A stretch of DNA of 64,000 bases from NCBI GenBank assembly GCA_035610365.1, contig CM069435.1, positions 86,833,389-86,897,388 on the forward strand, written 5' to 3'. The DNA is from Aquatica leii (Eukaryota; Arthropoda; Insecta; Coleoptera; Lampyridae). Below, piece after piece: positions 36,462-47,741 of this stretch (position 1 is its first letter; every line of letters begins with the position of its first letter). The position numbers and the translations under genes are program-made. The notes below the pieces were generated by a model that saw only the letters and a program-made list of their open reading frames with translations, was not told the origin of the DNA and did no database searches.

Positions 36462-38519
36462 ATCCAAAACCAACTAATGTGCGCGAGGTGAAGAGATTTC
36501 TGGGAATAACATCGCTTTTTAGACGCTTTGTAAGTGGTTATCGTAAGACCGATTAGTGATTTAACGCGAAAGGAAACAAATTTTGTGTGGGGTGATCAAC
36601 AACAACAAGCATTCGAAAAAATTAAGATACTACTAGTTTCCCAACCCGTGCTACAACTATATAATCCAAGGGCATACACAGAACTACATACAGATGCCTC
36701 CTCAAGGGGATTAGCAGGAATGTTATTACAAAAAGGCGAAGACGACAAAATGCACCTCATATACGCTGTTTTGAAGAAAACAACAGACACTGAGGCTACT
36801 TATCACAGTAGCAAGTTAGAACTGGTGGCAATCGTTTGGAGCGTGGACCAATTACGACAGTTATTGTTACCAATTAAGTTTACCGTTATAACCGATTGTC
36901 AAGCTCTTGTATATCTTAATCTGAACAAAACTACGTGTCCGCAAATAGCAAGATGCAGTTATCTTTTACAAGAATTCGAGTTTGAGGTAAAATTTCGAAA
37001 AGGGGAGCAGATGACACATGTAGATGCCATGAGCCGAGCTCCAGTGGAAGAATCAAGTAGAACGATGAAGGAAATTTATGACAAGCGACTTGAAGTCTAC
37101 AGCATTATGGAGGAGGAAGAGTGGATTTTGTTAATACAAATGGGAGACCCGGCATTACGAGAAATAGTTTCTATTTTACGAAGACCAAAAACAGATAGAA
37201 CCAAACTCGAAAACGATCAAGTAAAAGGGTACAAATTGACAAATGGACGATTAAAACGCGATATTCGAGTGAACGGTGAAATAAAAACTTTGTGATTCCA
37301 AATTCAATGCGGAAAAGCACGTTGATTAAGTTTCACGATCTTGCAGGACATTTCGGTGTGGATAGAAGTGTTCACCTAATTACGCAAAAATACTGATTTC
37401 CAGGAATAAGACAATACGCAAAAAGACATATAAAATCGTGTGTTGACTGTTTAATAGTGAAGGTGCCGAGCGGAAAACAATACGGAAAATTACACCCAAT
37501 ACTCTTAGTCGAAAGACCATTTTACCGAGTGCACGCGGACCATTTGGGACCTTTCGTGAAAAGTTCGAAAGGAAATACGCATATTCTAGCTTTTATAGAT
37601 AGTTTCACTAGATTTATACGACTTTATGAAGTGAAAAGTACAAAAAGTAGTGCATCAATACGATGTTTACGTGAATTTGTGACAGACTTTGGGTTGCCCA
37701 CAATTTTAGTTACGGACAGAGGCACAAGTTTTACCGAAGAAACTTTTGAAAATTTCTGCTTGCAAAATGGAATAAAACATGTGTTAAATAGTTCACGACA
37801 TCCCATGGGAAACGGAATTCTAGAACGCGCTAACCGTGTTATTACACCAGTAATTTTAACGAAAATGCAGAAGGAAAAAAATTGGGACGAAGATTTAAGG
37901 GAAGTGCAGAGATATGAATAACGTCATAAATAAAACCACAGGGAAAACTCCCTTTGAAGCTTTATATGGTTTTAGACCTAGTTTTACGGACGGCATAATG
38001 AGAAATATGGCGGATGTTGAAGAAAAGTATGAAAATACAGAGGAAATTCGAACGGAAATACGTGAAAGGCTTTCGCACGAACAAGAAATTTACAAAAAAC
38101 GGTACGATGAAAAACGCTGTGTACATGAAGGGATTAATCCTGGAGATATCGTTTACGTAAGATCACCACCCACTGCCACCGGAATACCAACTAAAACCCA
38201 GAGGAAATACAAGGGACCATATGTCGTTATACATAACCTTGGAACTGACACATCTAAAATAAGTTCAATCGGTGAAAAACAGGGCAGAAAATATACTACA
38301 AATGTGAATGTTTCGACCATGCAGATTTACCCAAATTTTGACGGGAAAAGTAACTCCGAATCAGATGTTGAAAATTCCACGAACGACTAAGATACACAAA
38401 TGAAATGTGATGACAAGACCGAACGGAAGGGCATCGACCGTGAGATGAAAACACCATCGTCAACAAGGTCGCAACGTATGAAACGCAGACCAGAAAGGTT
38501 ACAAGATTATCAGTTGTGA
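36462..38519 (+). mobile_element. Ty3/gypsy retrotransposon pol fragment (late RT, RNase H, integrase)
   Basis: Reading plus strand, domains follow gypsy order. The connection after the reverse transcriptase appears first (NVREVKRFLGITSLFRRF), then RNase H (ELHTDASSRGLAGMLLQKGE, VITDCQALVYL, HVDAMSRAP). Next come the integrase zinc finger near 37,320-37,450 and the integrase core with its acidic triad in HADHLGPF, VTDRGTSF and NGILERANR. A GKTPFEALYGFRPS block and a basic C-terminus ending near 38,519 follow. Breaks are frameshifts near 36,540, 37,300 and 37,915 and an in-frame TGA near 37,397. Gag, protease, most of RT and both LTRs are missing. It is a dead remnant sitting in the spacer between amine oxidases A and B. 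Confidence 0.88.
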
Positions 38520-38856
38520 AACAAAATACGATAAGGTTAATTTTGTACGATTATTTTAAGTTACTTACGTATATATATTATGTCATATATTAGCATTTAT
38601 TTACAAGTAATAGTTGGTAATAGTTTTTGAAGAAAATATTTCAACAAGATGCGCATGAGCAAGAGTAGTAAGGATATAGAATTGGTGAAACTAGGCGTGG
38701 TATATTATGTACGAACTATGTATTAAATTTTTGGAGTTTTGTGTGTGTGAAAATTTATTAAAACTGTTAAAACTAATCAAGGCGACTTTCATTAACCCAG
38801 AAATCGATAACACGTACGAATGTGATACTTTAACTAAGCATCATTTACAAGCAATC

Positions 38857-38935
38857 CGCCGTGGGGTAGTGTCCAAAGGTCTTTCATTACGCCGATGGTC
38901 CCTGGTTCAAATCCCGTAGCTGCCACTTCTAAAAA
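38857..38935 (+). repeat. tRNA-like sequence (tRNA pseudogene or SINE head)
   Basis: GGTTCAAATCC at about 38,903-38,913 is a perfect internal B box, and GGGTAGTGTCCAAAGG upstream could be a degraded A box at the right distance. The end GCTGCCA resembles a tRNA acceptor arm, but the T stem and the acceptor stem do not pair well, so it is not a functional tRNA as written. Confidence 0.4.
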
Positions 38936-39319
38936 CTTGTAAAACAAACTACCACCGCTTTAATTAAAAACTTAGTCATTAATGTTCAACGGTATTCTCT
39001 AAGAAATACAACAAATGCCATTCAAAACCAAAATTTTATTCATTTATTTAAAAAAAAAACAAATTTTATTTTACTTTCCAAAATTGTTTTTTATTCAACA
39101 CCAACGTGACACTTTTCCAACGAAACGTTAAGACAATTATTAAACGAATCCTATTCGTTTTGTTATACGCGGACATTTCACGTTCTTACAGTGATTTTAA
39201 AACATTTTGTTGCCAAAATGTACAACGTTCACTGTTTTTGAAAAAACAAATTTGTAATATTTAAAAATCTGATTTGTTGTAAATAAACTTTTGTTATATT
39301 TTTATGGTTGCCAAGCAGA

Positions 39320-39770
39320 CGTTTAAATACGGAACTCCAATGAACTATCCAGAAACACAAAAGTGTACTAGTATATGAATCAAAAGCATGGACATTACCA
39401 CAAAAACAAACGAATAACAAATTTTTGTAAACAAGTGCCTAAAGAAGATATTAAAAACATTATAGCCAAATGTATTCTCAAACAAGGTATTATGGAGTGA
39501 TACTAGAATAGAAACAATGTCCAAAAAACGAAGATGAAACTTGATCGGACATACGTTATTACGAAAACCTAACTCAGACATTGCAAAACAAGCCTTAGAG
39601 TACAATATCAGAGGGAAACGTAAGCGAGGACGGCCAAACCAAACATGGAGAAGAACTATACTTAAAGAATGTAAACAAATAAAGAAAACTTGGACTCAAA
39701 TCAAACGCATCGCCACAAATAAAAATGACTGAAAAACTTTGGTTGAAGACGTGTAAAAGTGAAAAAGAAA
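39320..39770 (+). mobile_element. 3' end of a non-LTR retrotransposon ORF2
   Basis: A decayed C-terminal LINE stretch: at about 39,365-39,400 a YESKAWTLPQKQTN block, then NKFL, and from 39,541 IGHTLLRKPNSDIAKQALEY followed by GKRKRGRPNQTWRRT. This WIGH...GRP...TWRR tail is standard at the end of insect LINE ORF2. Several stops precede it. There is no upstream reverse transcriptase, consistent with 5' truncation. Confidence 0.75.
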
Positions 39771-40055
39771 TATAACTTAAATTTAACCTAAACCCAAACG
39801 AAACGAATAAAAATGTTAAATGCAAAGTAAAAAGTATAGGTGCATTTGCATAAGGCTAACAACCTTATCAAATTTAATTTGTCTAGAAACGCCAAGCAGG
39901 GCGACCTTTAGTTCCCCGGAACTTACAGAAAGTAATGATCATATTTTTATGAACGTTGGTAACTGATAAGATAATATAGACAAAAAAGTAATAACTTTCA
40001 AACTGCTATAGCAAAATTTAATACGTATAACACATTGCCTACTTTTAGGCGTAAT

Positions 40056-41641
40056 CTATTTGTACATCTTTAAGATTCTATCAGCTTCTCTAAAACCAGT
40101 TTCGATAGCACCCTGAACTGTTGAATAATGAGTGGGATTGCTAGCTTCACCAGCAAATAGTAGATTGGGTTTTTCTCTGTTGTTACCAAGTGGTTCAGAT
40201 AGAATAGCCGGGTCAGAATGATAGCCATGACGGGTACGTGGTGTTTGGAACGAGTAAGTGCCTCTGAAGTGTGGATTAGTGTACCAATTGTTCCTAAAAA
40301 GTGTATTTAGCGCACATTATTAAAAACAAAACTACCTGATAATGATGTCGGGACGTGTTATAGTCTCTGCAACAGCTACGCCAAAATAGTCCAATAAATA
40401 CATAACTCCGTTGATTACAACTTCGTCTGGGCATTGCTCAACTTTTGGTACAAAATGACCAAGTATCCAGACTTCTAAAACGTTTGGATTATGTAAAACT
40501 GGTAGAAGGACTGACACCGACGTTAACCAAGAAATTCCATCCTAATACAACGATTATAGAACTAATCGCATTCTGGCAAAAATTACCTTAACAGGACCTT
40601 CACCAAACGAAATATGTTTGGCATCGTCTTTGTTCCACAAAAAGCAATTACCGGTGTAAGAGTCATTCCACCATCTCTGAGGAAAATGTAAAAGAACTTT
40701 GTGAACAGCAGCAATTCCCAGTTGCTCAATTGCTTGTAGTTTATCACTCGGAAGCTTAGGTCGAAAAAGAGAAGTGTGTTGGTGCTTTAGCACACCAAGG
40801 GACACGGTAACTATAACATGATCAGCTACATAAGTAGAACTATCACTGCATTTCACCACCGCTTGCTTTGAGCTCCAAGCAATTTCATGCACTTCTTTAT
40901 TTAACAAAACTTTATCGTCGATTGGAAGAGATTTTGACGCATCCGGGTACTTTTGCATCAATAAATCTAGAATTGTTTTAAATCCATGTCCGTTCCAATG
41001 CAAATACAAATCGCCGTCGCTTAGTATGTAATCGTCATTGTCAGAAATGTCAAACCAAGAAAACGCACCCTCGTAACCAATTACGTAAGCTTCAAAGACA
41101 GTAATAGCTTCCTGCGCTAGGGCATACACCCTTGGATCATTTTTCCACTGACTAATTACCTCTTCATACCTGCAATAAATTATTAATCAAGAGCTAAACA
41201 CTAAAATACGTACCTAGCAATCAAACGCTCTCCGATACTGGAATTTTTATTTGGCTCGCCAATAAGTTCATCAAAGGTATCGAGCAAAAGGTTAGAAAAA
41301 TTTTGATCAAGACGTTTGAACTTTGAGTGGTAGATTTCAGGATAAAATTTGTTAGTGTGTTGCAAAATGTTTAAATCCTTCACCATATCGTACACAATAT
41401 TGTCTTTTTCGCCGTGGCACCATTCCGCGCCCAAGTCCACGTAACCGTCGCCAAGGGGAACACTATAAACACGTCCGCCGATTCTATCTTCGGCTTCTAA
41501 GATAGTAATGTTAGTAATGTCATTTTTTAGCAGTCTAGCCGCGGCGGCAATTCCAGACGCCCCAGCTCCTACTATAACGACGCTAGGATCGCAAGCTCCA
41601 AATGACACAAAAAACAATAATAGAACGGTCTTTACTAACAT
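40056..41641 (-). CDS. Secreted FAD-dependent amine oxidase (polyamine-oxidase type), tandem copy B
   Basis: Exons (minus): 41,641-41,214; 41,169-40,587; 40,541-40,336; 40,293-40,056. The splice sites are homologous to copy A and give 484 residues, intact. It has the signal peptide MLVKTVLLLFFVSFGAC, the GAGASG dinucleotide motif, EAEDRIGGRVYSV (Asp where copy A has Gly), LGAEWCHGEKDN, and the terminal FAD block LLFAGEASNPTHYSTVQGAI, where Gln replaces the His of copy A. Exon 3 is one codon longer than in copy A (VAVAETI). About 20 bp after the stop and about 130 bp before the ATG also match copies A and C, which marks the duplicated unit. Predicted role as for copy A: oxidation of a polyamine-like substrate outside the cytosol. 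Confidence 0.95.
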
Positions 41642-41703
41642 TGCTGCGGCGTTGTTGTTATACAACTGCGTCAAAAGGTCAAATTAAAGATATCTCTCAA
41701 TGC

Positions 41704-41709
41704 GATAAG
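41704..41709 (-). promoter_or_regulatory. GATA-type motif upstream of amine oxidase B
   Basis: GATAAG in the block TGCGATAAGACATATCAAAA, 63 bp upstream of the ATG, at the same place as in copy A. The surrounding block (AGATATCTCTCAATGCGATA) is almost identical to copy A. Confidence 0.45.
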
Positions 41710-42099
41710 ACATATCAAAACAAGATTTTTTAACATTTGTCTAGTAACAAGAATTTGTTGCATCAACTTCTTGTGAAATCTAAACTGACGTTACAGAAAG
41801 GAAGGATAAAGCATTAAAAAAAGTGAATTAGAGGATATGATAATTGTCTAAGCAAATTTATCATGCATAGCAGTTACTACAATCAAACTTGAAGAAAAAT
41901 AATTTCCTTTAGAACCAAGCAATTAAATAACAGAAGTAGTACGTTCATTTGTGAACTGAAAAAAACTTTTTAATTTGATTGTACTTTTAGAATTAAAGTG
42001 ACACCAGGTACGCTTTTCAAGGGATTTTGTTTACTCAGATCAACTGTATAGGAAATAATCATAAAACTTAAAGTACAATCTAGTCTTAGTTTGCTTCGA

Positions 42100-42760
42100 C
42101 GTTTCGCTGTCCATGCTGCCAGTTTCTTCAGGAACATCCAGAAACGGCAATCTTTCTTCTTCTTTTATTTTCATAGTAAACTTTCTAGATGAGTACTGTT
42201 TGTTGATGTGATCAAAGAAGACTTGAATTCTATCTTTTGATATCTTATGAAATCATTTTCCCTGTGTACGGTTTTAACATCTTTGCTAGGTGTTTGGTTA
42301 GGTTGTAGGTCGACGATCCAGTTCTGCTAACGATAGGGCGAAATGGTAATCCTTCCTTGTGGATCTTCGGTAGATCATATAGTCTAGGTGGTCCACTGGC
42401 TACAAGTATCAACCACTTTTTGTTTTGATTTCTTCAAAAGTACTTTTATTCTTTGAGTAATCTTTGCCATAAGATCTCTCTGAAGTTTGAGGTAAACGTT
42501 GCGATGTAGTGAGTGTTGATCTTTTGTTTGTAGGTTTTTTTATCCAGGATCACGGTCGCATTAACCTTGTCAGTCTTTGTAAAGATAATGCTGTCTTCCT
42601 TCCTTAGGTTGCTTAGGGCCGTCTTCTCGTCGTTGGTTATATTTCGTTTAGGCGTTTTGGCTTTCTTCAAAACACGCCTCACTTTTTGATGTAATTCTTC
42701 TGCTTCGAGACTACTATCTCCACTTCTCTGATGATATCTTCCTTCGGTATACCGCACTAA
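42100..42760 (-). mobile_element. Penelope-like element, 5' part of reverse transcriptase, inverted
   Basis: Read on the minus strand from 42,757, the N-terminal Penelope RT region appears: ITNDEKTALSNLRKEDSIIF, then KVNATVILDKKTYKQKIN. After a frameshift come SGPPRLYDLPKIHKEGLPFR and PIVSRTGSSTYNLTKHLAKM, and finally ERLPFLDV near 42,150. The piece stops just where the plus-strand piece at 42,770 begins in element coordinates. Confidence 0.75.
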
Positions 42761-42769
42761 ATCAGGAAG

Positions 42770-43415
42770 ATTACAATATGCAGTTTACAAGATGAAAACC
42801 CATACGGATAGGTGCTTACATGCTACGTCACATTACTATCCTAAACAAAAGAAAGCTCTGATTAAAACTTTAATGCATAGAGCAGGAACCAAACGCAAGA
42901 AAAACAATACGTCAAGAGAAGTCTAAAGAGAAGTGGATACAACGACACTAAGATAAGGAGAACCCTTAGAAAACCTGGACCGAAACGACACCCACGGTAA
43001 AAGAACCACCTAAACAATTCACCCGCTTGCCTCTTGTTTTCCGAACAACAGAGAAAATTAGTAAGATTTTAGTCAAAAAGAACATAAAACTAAACTTCAG
43101 CAGTACTGCATTTATCTAAAACATTTTTTACGGGCATCAAAGATAAATTATCACGGACTAAAAAAGAAAGAGTCTATAAACTAATGTGTGAATGCAAAAA
43201 AACTACGTTGGACAAACGGGAAGGTCGGTCTAAAAAAGAGTCAAGAGCAACACACGAAGAAAGATAATTGAACAATCAGTAATTGCGAAACATGTACACG
43301 AACAGAGAATCATCAGAGATCATCAAAAAAGAAAAACATTCCAATTCCAACTGTGATAACAGTTACAAATTTAACAACACTTGTTACGAAATTTAGTCAC
43401 AGTGGATGAAGCACA
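42770..43415 (+). mobile_element. Penelope-like element, 3' part: RT end and GIY-YIG endonuclease
   Basis: On the plus strand 42,782-42,880 encodes VYKMKTHTDRCLHATSHYYP, the conserved Penelope block that directly follows the LPFLDV block. From about 43,170 a GIY-YIG nuclease remnant follows (VYKLMCECKKNYVGQTGRSV, then AKHVHEQ). Stops and frameshifts make it inactive. With the inverted 5' part at 42,100-42,760 it forms one rearranged copy. Confidence 0.75.
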
Positions 43416-43416
43416 C

Positions 43417-43731
43417 CCAATCAACAAGGAAACGTTTTTTTAATATTTTTTTTAACGTTTTGAAAAGATATATTTACATGTTTAAAAACATTGCAAAAAC
43501 GTCTTAATGGCCAAATTTACGTTGCAAGTGCAAAAACGTTATTTAAATATTAAAAAAATGTTTTAGAAAATATGTTTAAAATGTATTTAAAATATTGTAG
43601 TATCAATGAATAGATAAAATATTTTTAAAATGTAACAAAAACATTTTTCTAAAAAACATTTTTTATTTCAACTATTTTAAAACGTTGTAACGTTTTTAAA
43701 ACACGAAAAAAACGTTTCCTTGCTGATTGGG
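43417..43731 (-). mobile_element. Short MITE derivative of the terminal-repeat family, copy 3
   Basis: It starts CCCAATCAACAAGGAAACGT and ends with the inverse of GCCCAATCAGCAAGGAAACG, giving a terminal inverted repeat of about 26 bp. The left arm matches the right end of copy 1 (1,000-1,126) and the right arm matches the left end of copy 2 (34,411-34,600), both in reverse complement. At 315 bp it is an internally deleted derivative. No clear target-site duplication. Confidence 0.75.
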
Positions 43732-44741
43732 CAACAGCCACACGTCGGTGAACCAACGACGTATATAAGAAGAAACAACTACCGAAAAAAATCAGTACGG
43801 CGAAACCTAAAAGAAGATTGTACTACAAGCGACACCGGTCGTGAAAGTCTACGGAGTTATAATAATAAAACTTATAAAAGATGCATATTTTCAGTAAATA
43901 TTCGCATGCGTATTTAAAGTGTTTTTAAATCATAACTATCCAAAGCCTACTGATAACCGTTGGAACTATTTAATTTCTTTCGGTACTTCTACATCACCGA
44001 CGATGATCAGCAAGCTTCTACCACCGTCACGTACGTAAAACGTCATCAAATCCGCCAATAATCGTCGAGCCAACAATCATATTATCAACACGATTATTGA
44101 GCAATCATGACAATCCTGAAAGGAATATGTATACTTCTATTGGACGAAAACTACCAGACAAAAAGTGATATTCTATTCAGCAAAAGCTCCGAAGTTGGAA
44201 CTTTTGACAACCTCAAAAGCAAGTGATTATGCATAAGAAACTTAAATTGCATAAGCCATGCTAGAATAAGAATCGTTGAATGTCATCATTTCAACGGTTT
44301 GACCACGCCCAGGAAGTGCTATATAGCTGTTGCGCGTTGCGTCAAGTATGGTAAGCAGCTACTTACACTTGCAGTAAGACGTGTAAATACGGTCCTACAA
44401 TGTATAGTCACTACATACAAACACATATTTTTCAAACTACATATAAGATTCTCAGCTAGCTCTAAACAACAGACAAAAGCACCTGTCGCACAAAACATGA
44501 CTACCGTATCAACGCTGAAGCCTATTTCAGTTCATTCATCAGTAATCGAACCTGCAGAGACAATAGCTGCCCGAACTCAGGATACAAAAGACTTTGCTGT
44601 ATCTATGGAATTCGACCAGACATCCTAAAAGAACCTTGAATATGAAAAAACAACCCGACGCCACCGCTGCAAAAACTCAAAACGACACTAATTGTTTGGA
44701 TAGCTTTGCTTTATCTTATCTACAACCACATAGGCATGATG
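43732..44741 (+). other. Unassigned, possible LINE gag remnants
   Basis: No gene supported. 43,990-44,640 shows loose resemblance in short words to 51,830-52,030 (for example GACAACCTCA and AACGGTT), and both may be eroded LINE ORF1. The open frame 44,299-44,628 has no recognised domain. Confidence 0.25.
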
Positions 44742-44743
44742 TA

Positions 44744-47739
44744 AGGTACACCGGGGTAAGTGTAAATTCGAGGCAAGTGGAACCGATGCCTATTCTTATA
44801 AGACCAAGAGTTGTAAAGTGGCTCCACCTATTGCATACTAAACCTATTAATATCCTTTAGACATTCTACATTAGATGTAGCGGGCAGCGATTCGATTACC
44901 GTCCGAGATTAGCAGTTTATTGGACGTTGGCGATTTACGTCGTGTACTAAGGTAACACGTGTTTGTTGTCAGTGCCTACCACCGCCAAGGAAATTGTGGG
45001 ATTAATTGAATATTCGAAGTAAGTACTTGACGAACAATAGTTCTCTATATTTTAAACTTACAATTAACGTATATTTATTCGTAATAAGGAATCGTGCATG
45101 AGTTACACTTGCCCCTAAAAAGAGTCCGACTGGGAAAGTGTAACCTATGTTAGGTTCCACTTGCCCCGGGTAAATCGACATTCAATATTTGTAGTAGCGG
45201 TGTAAATACTCCAAGGAGACGCCGTTAGAGCGGTAAAAAATCAAGAAATGACTGTATACAGAGCATCAATAACTTATAAGATACCCAAAGCAACACTATT
45301 TAAACATGTTAAATGTCAAAGGGGTTTCAAACGCTTGAGCATGAGTAGACCGACAGCGATTTTTTATGAAGAAGAACAGAAAATAGCTAAGAGCATCAAG
45401 CAAATGGAAAAATGGGGTTTTAGCCTTTCTAAAAAAGAAGTATTAACACTTATAGGCCGTTATGTGGCAGAAAATAACATTCAGACTCCTTTCAAAGAAG
45501 GAATACCAGGCGATGATTATTTCATGTGATTTAAAAAAACGTTTAACCTAAGCCAGAAGAAACCACAATTTGTGCAGGTAGCAAGAAAAAAGAGCGTAGA
45601 TCCGTTCATCATCGATGATTATTTTACATTGTTAAAAGATGTCATAGAAGATATGCCTCCATCCAGAATATACAATATAGACGAAACGATTTTTTGCCTA
45701 GATCCAAGCCGAATAAAAGTTGTTGGCTCCAAGGGAACAGCTGGTCTGGCAAAGAAAACTTTACTGGGAAACGCTACTGGGGAAAAACTACTACCGCATA
45801 TTGTATTTAGAAGTAAAAATGTATGGGATTCATGGCTCGCAAAAAAGGACGATAAATATGCAAGAATAACGTATTTCGCCACAAAAAATAGCTGGATTAA
45901 AGCCGAAACATTTGCGAATTATTTCAGAAACAATTTTCTAAAAAACAAGCCTAGATAGAGCTGTTATTCTTATCTACGATGGACATAGTTCTCACATTGG
46001 CATCTCACTTGTTCAAATGACAAGACAAGCGAACATACACATTTTAAAGCTTCCCCTACACACCAGTCACATCCTTCAACTAATGGATCTTAGTGTGTTC
46101 AGGCCCTTAAAAATAAAATGGGACGAAGAACTTATAAGGAAGAATTATGGGTATAAACTTCCAAAATCTATTTTTGCTGCTATTATGTCCAAAATTTGGG
46201 AAAACATAGATCCGGTGATTATTAAACATGGATTTCAAAAAACAGAAATTTTTCTATTTTGCAACACTATTATACCTATCGAGACTTATGAACCACAAGC
46301 ATATAAACGGTGGTGCGCTTTTAAAGAAAATCAAGGAAATCAAGCTGCCTCAACTGATATTTTAACTTATGAAGCACCTACTATATAGTTATAGCTATAG
46401 TTCCTGCAACAGTTACCATTGCCGCCGAAGAAAATCTGCCTATACCATCAACATCTAAAGTCAGTGTGTCAGAAGTTGTAGTCTCAACACCTTCAACCAA
46501 TCAGAAGAAAACGTTCGAAGAGTTGCTTTTGGAGCAAATCAAGCAAACCCCAAAAATTACCACAGGAAGGAAAAGAATCTGCGTAGGTGCAGAAGTGATA
46601 ACATCGGAAGACGCCATTGCTAGGCTTGAAGAAATCAAAAATCAAAGGCTTAAAAAAACGTCAAAATAACCGAGACTACAAAACAAATAGCTGAGGATAA
46701 TATCAGCGAAGGAGGCGAGTTAGAATTATTAGAAACATTTGAAAACAGTCAAAAAAGGAAAAAAAGGCAACGAAAAAGAAACCCTTATTTGATGAGGACA
46801 GTAGTGATGATGAAAGTCTAGAACAGTGGCGGGCAAATACTTTTAAGCGCGGGCCAAAATGAAATTTTCAAAATGTCTCACGGACCGGAGGACTATACCG
46901 CGTACCTGCAAAATCGCATAAAAGAGATTAAAAAATTGCTCGCGGGATTTTTCAACCGGCCGGATAAAGTAAGCAAAAGGGCCGGCTGCGGCCCGCGGGC
47001 CGGCTTTTGCCCACCCCTGGTCTAGAAGATATAGAAGACATTACAAGCGATTCTATCACAGATGAAATAGAAGAAATGAACGAAGAAAATAATTTCCTCA
47101 ATCTAATGCAACTAGACATGTCAAAAATAAACGTCGGTGATTGGATTATTGCAAAATTCAATCAGAGGAAACAGGTTAAAATGTATGTGGGCCAGCTCAC
47201 CGAGAAAGAACCAGTCTTAGAAGCGAAATTTTGCAGGAGAATTGGTAAAACATCAACATTCCATTGGCCCGTAGTAGAAGATAGAAGCATAATTAATGAG
47301 GATGAGATATTTATGTATTTACCCACGCCTACAGTCGATAAAAGAGGATAAATATTATTTAACATTGTATTTGAATCATATAATATGTGTTAAGTCTTTT
47401 TGATTTTTTTAAATAAATAAATATTTTTGCAGGACACATCAAAGCTAATTATTTACTCTTACCCCGGAGAAGTTTATTATGCTCCATGTACTAAAATGTG
47501 CCTAAGGTTACACTTGCCCCATACCAAGGGGGTAAGTGTAACCCAAAGACCGAAAAAATAAAAAAAAATACAGAATAAAATTTAAAGTCATTGAAGGTTT
47601 CTATATCTGCACATCCTTTAAGTAATATCTCTTCAGTCAGCTGGCCAACTATGACTAAGATTGAGAGACGGGTTTCTGGGTTAACTCAATTCAAACAGGA
47701 GCTACTGAAATTCGCGGTTACACTTACCCCGGTGTACCT
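44744..47739 (+). mobile_element. Full-length pogo/Tigger-type DNA transposon with decayed transposase
   Basis: It is bounded by inverted repeats starting AGGTACACCGGGGTAAGTGT (44,744) and ending with the complementary GTTACACTTACCCCGGTGTACCT (to 47,739). The flanks are TA dinucleotides at 44,742-44,743 and 47,740-47,741, the pogo/mariner signature. The transposase starts near 45,248 with a psq/CENP-B-like helix-turn-helix (YKIPKATLFKHVK). It keeps the DDE_1 triad: Asp in YNIDET (45,680), Asp in IYDGHSSHI (45,978) and Asp in QLMDLSVF (46,086). Breaks: in-frame TGA at 45,527, a frameshift near 45,950, stops after 46,380, and a hAT MITE inserted at 46,824. GGGGTAAGTGTAAC/GTTACACTTGCCCC motifs recur inside both ends. 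Confidence 0.93.
46824..47019. mobile_element. hAT-type MITE nested in the pogo element, perfect 8-bp TSD
   Basis: It starts CAGTGGCGGGCAAA and ends TTTTGCCCACCCCTG, a hAT terminal inverted repeat. It is flanked by GTCTAGAA at 46,816-46,823 and again at 47,020-47,027. Its 196 bp are markedly GC-rich (GGCCGGCTGCGGCCCGCGGG) compared with the neighbourhood. Removing it and one duplication leaves the pogo transposase C-terminal acidic frame continuous, so it inserted after the pogo element was in place. Confidence 0.95.
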
Positions 47740-47741
47740 TA

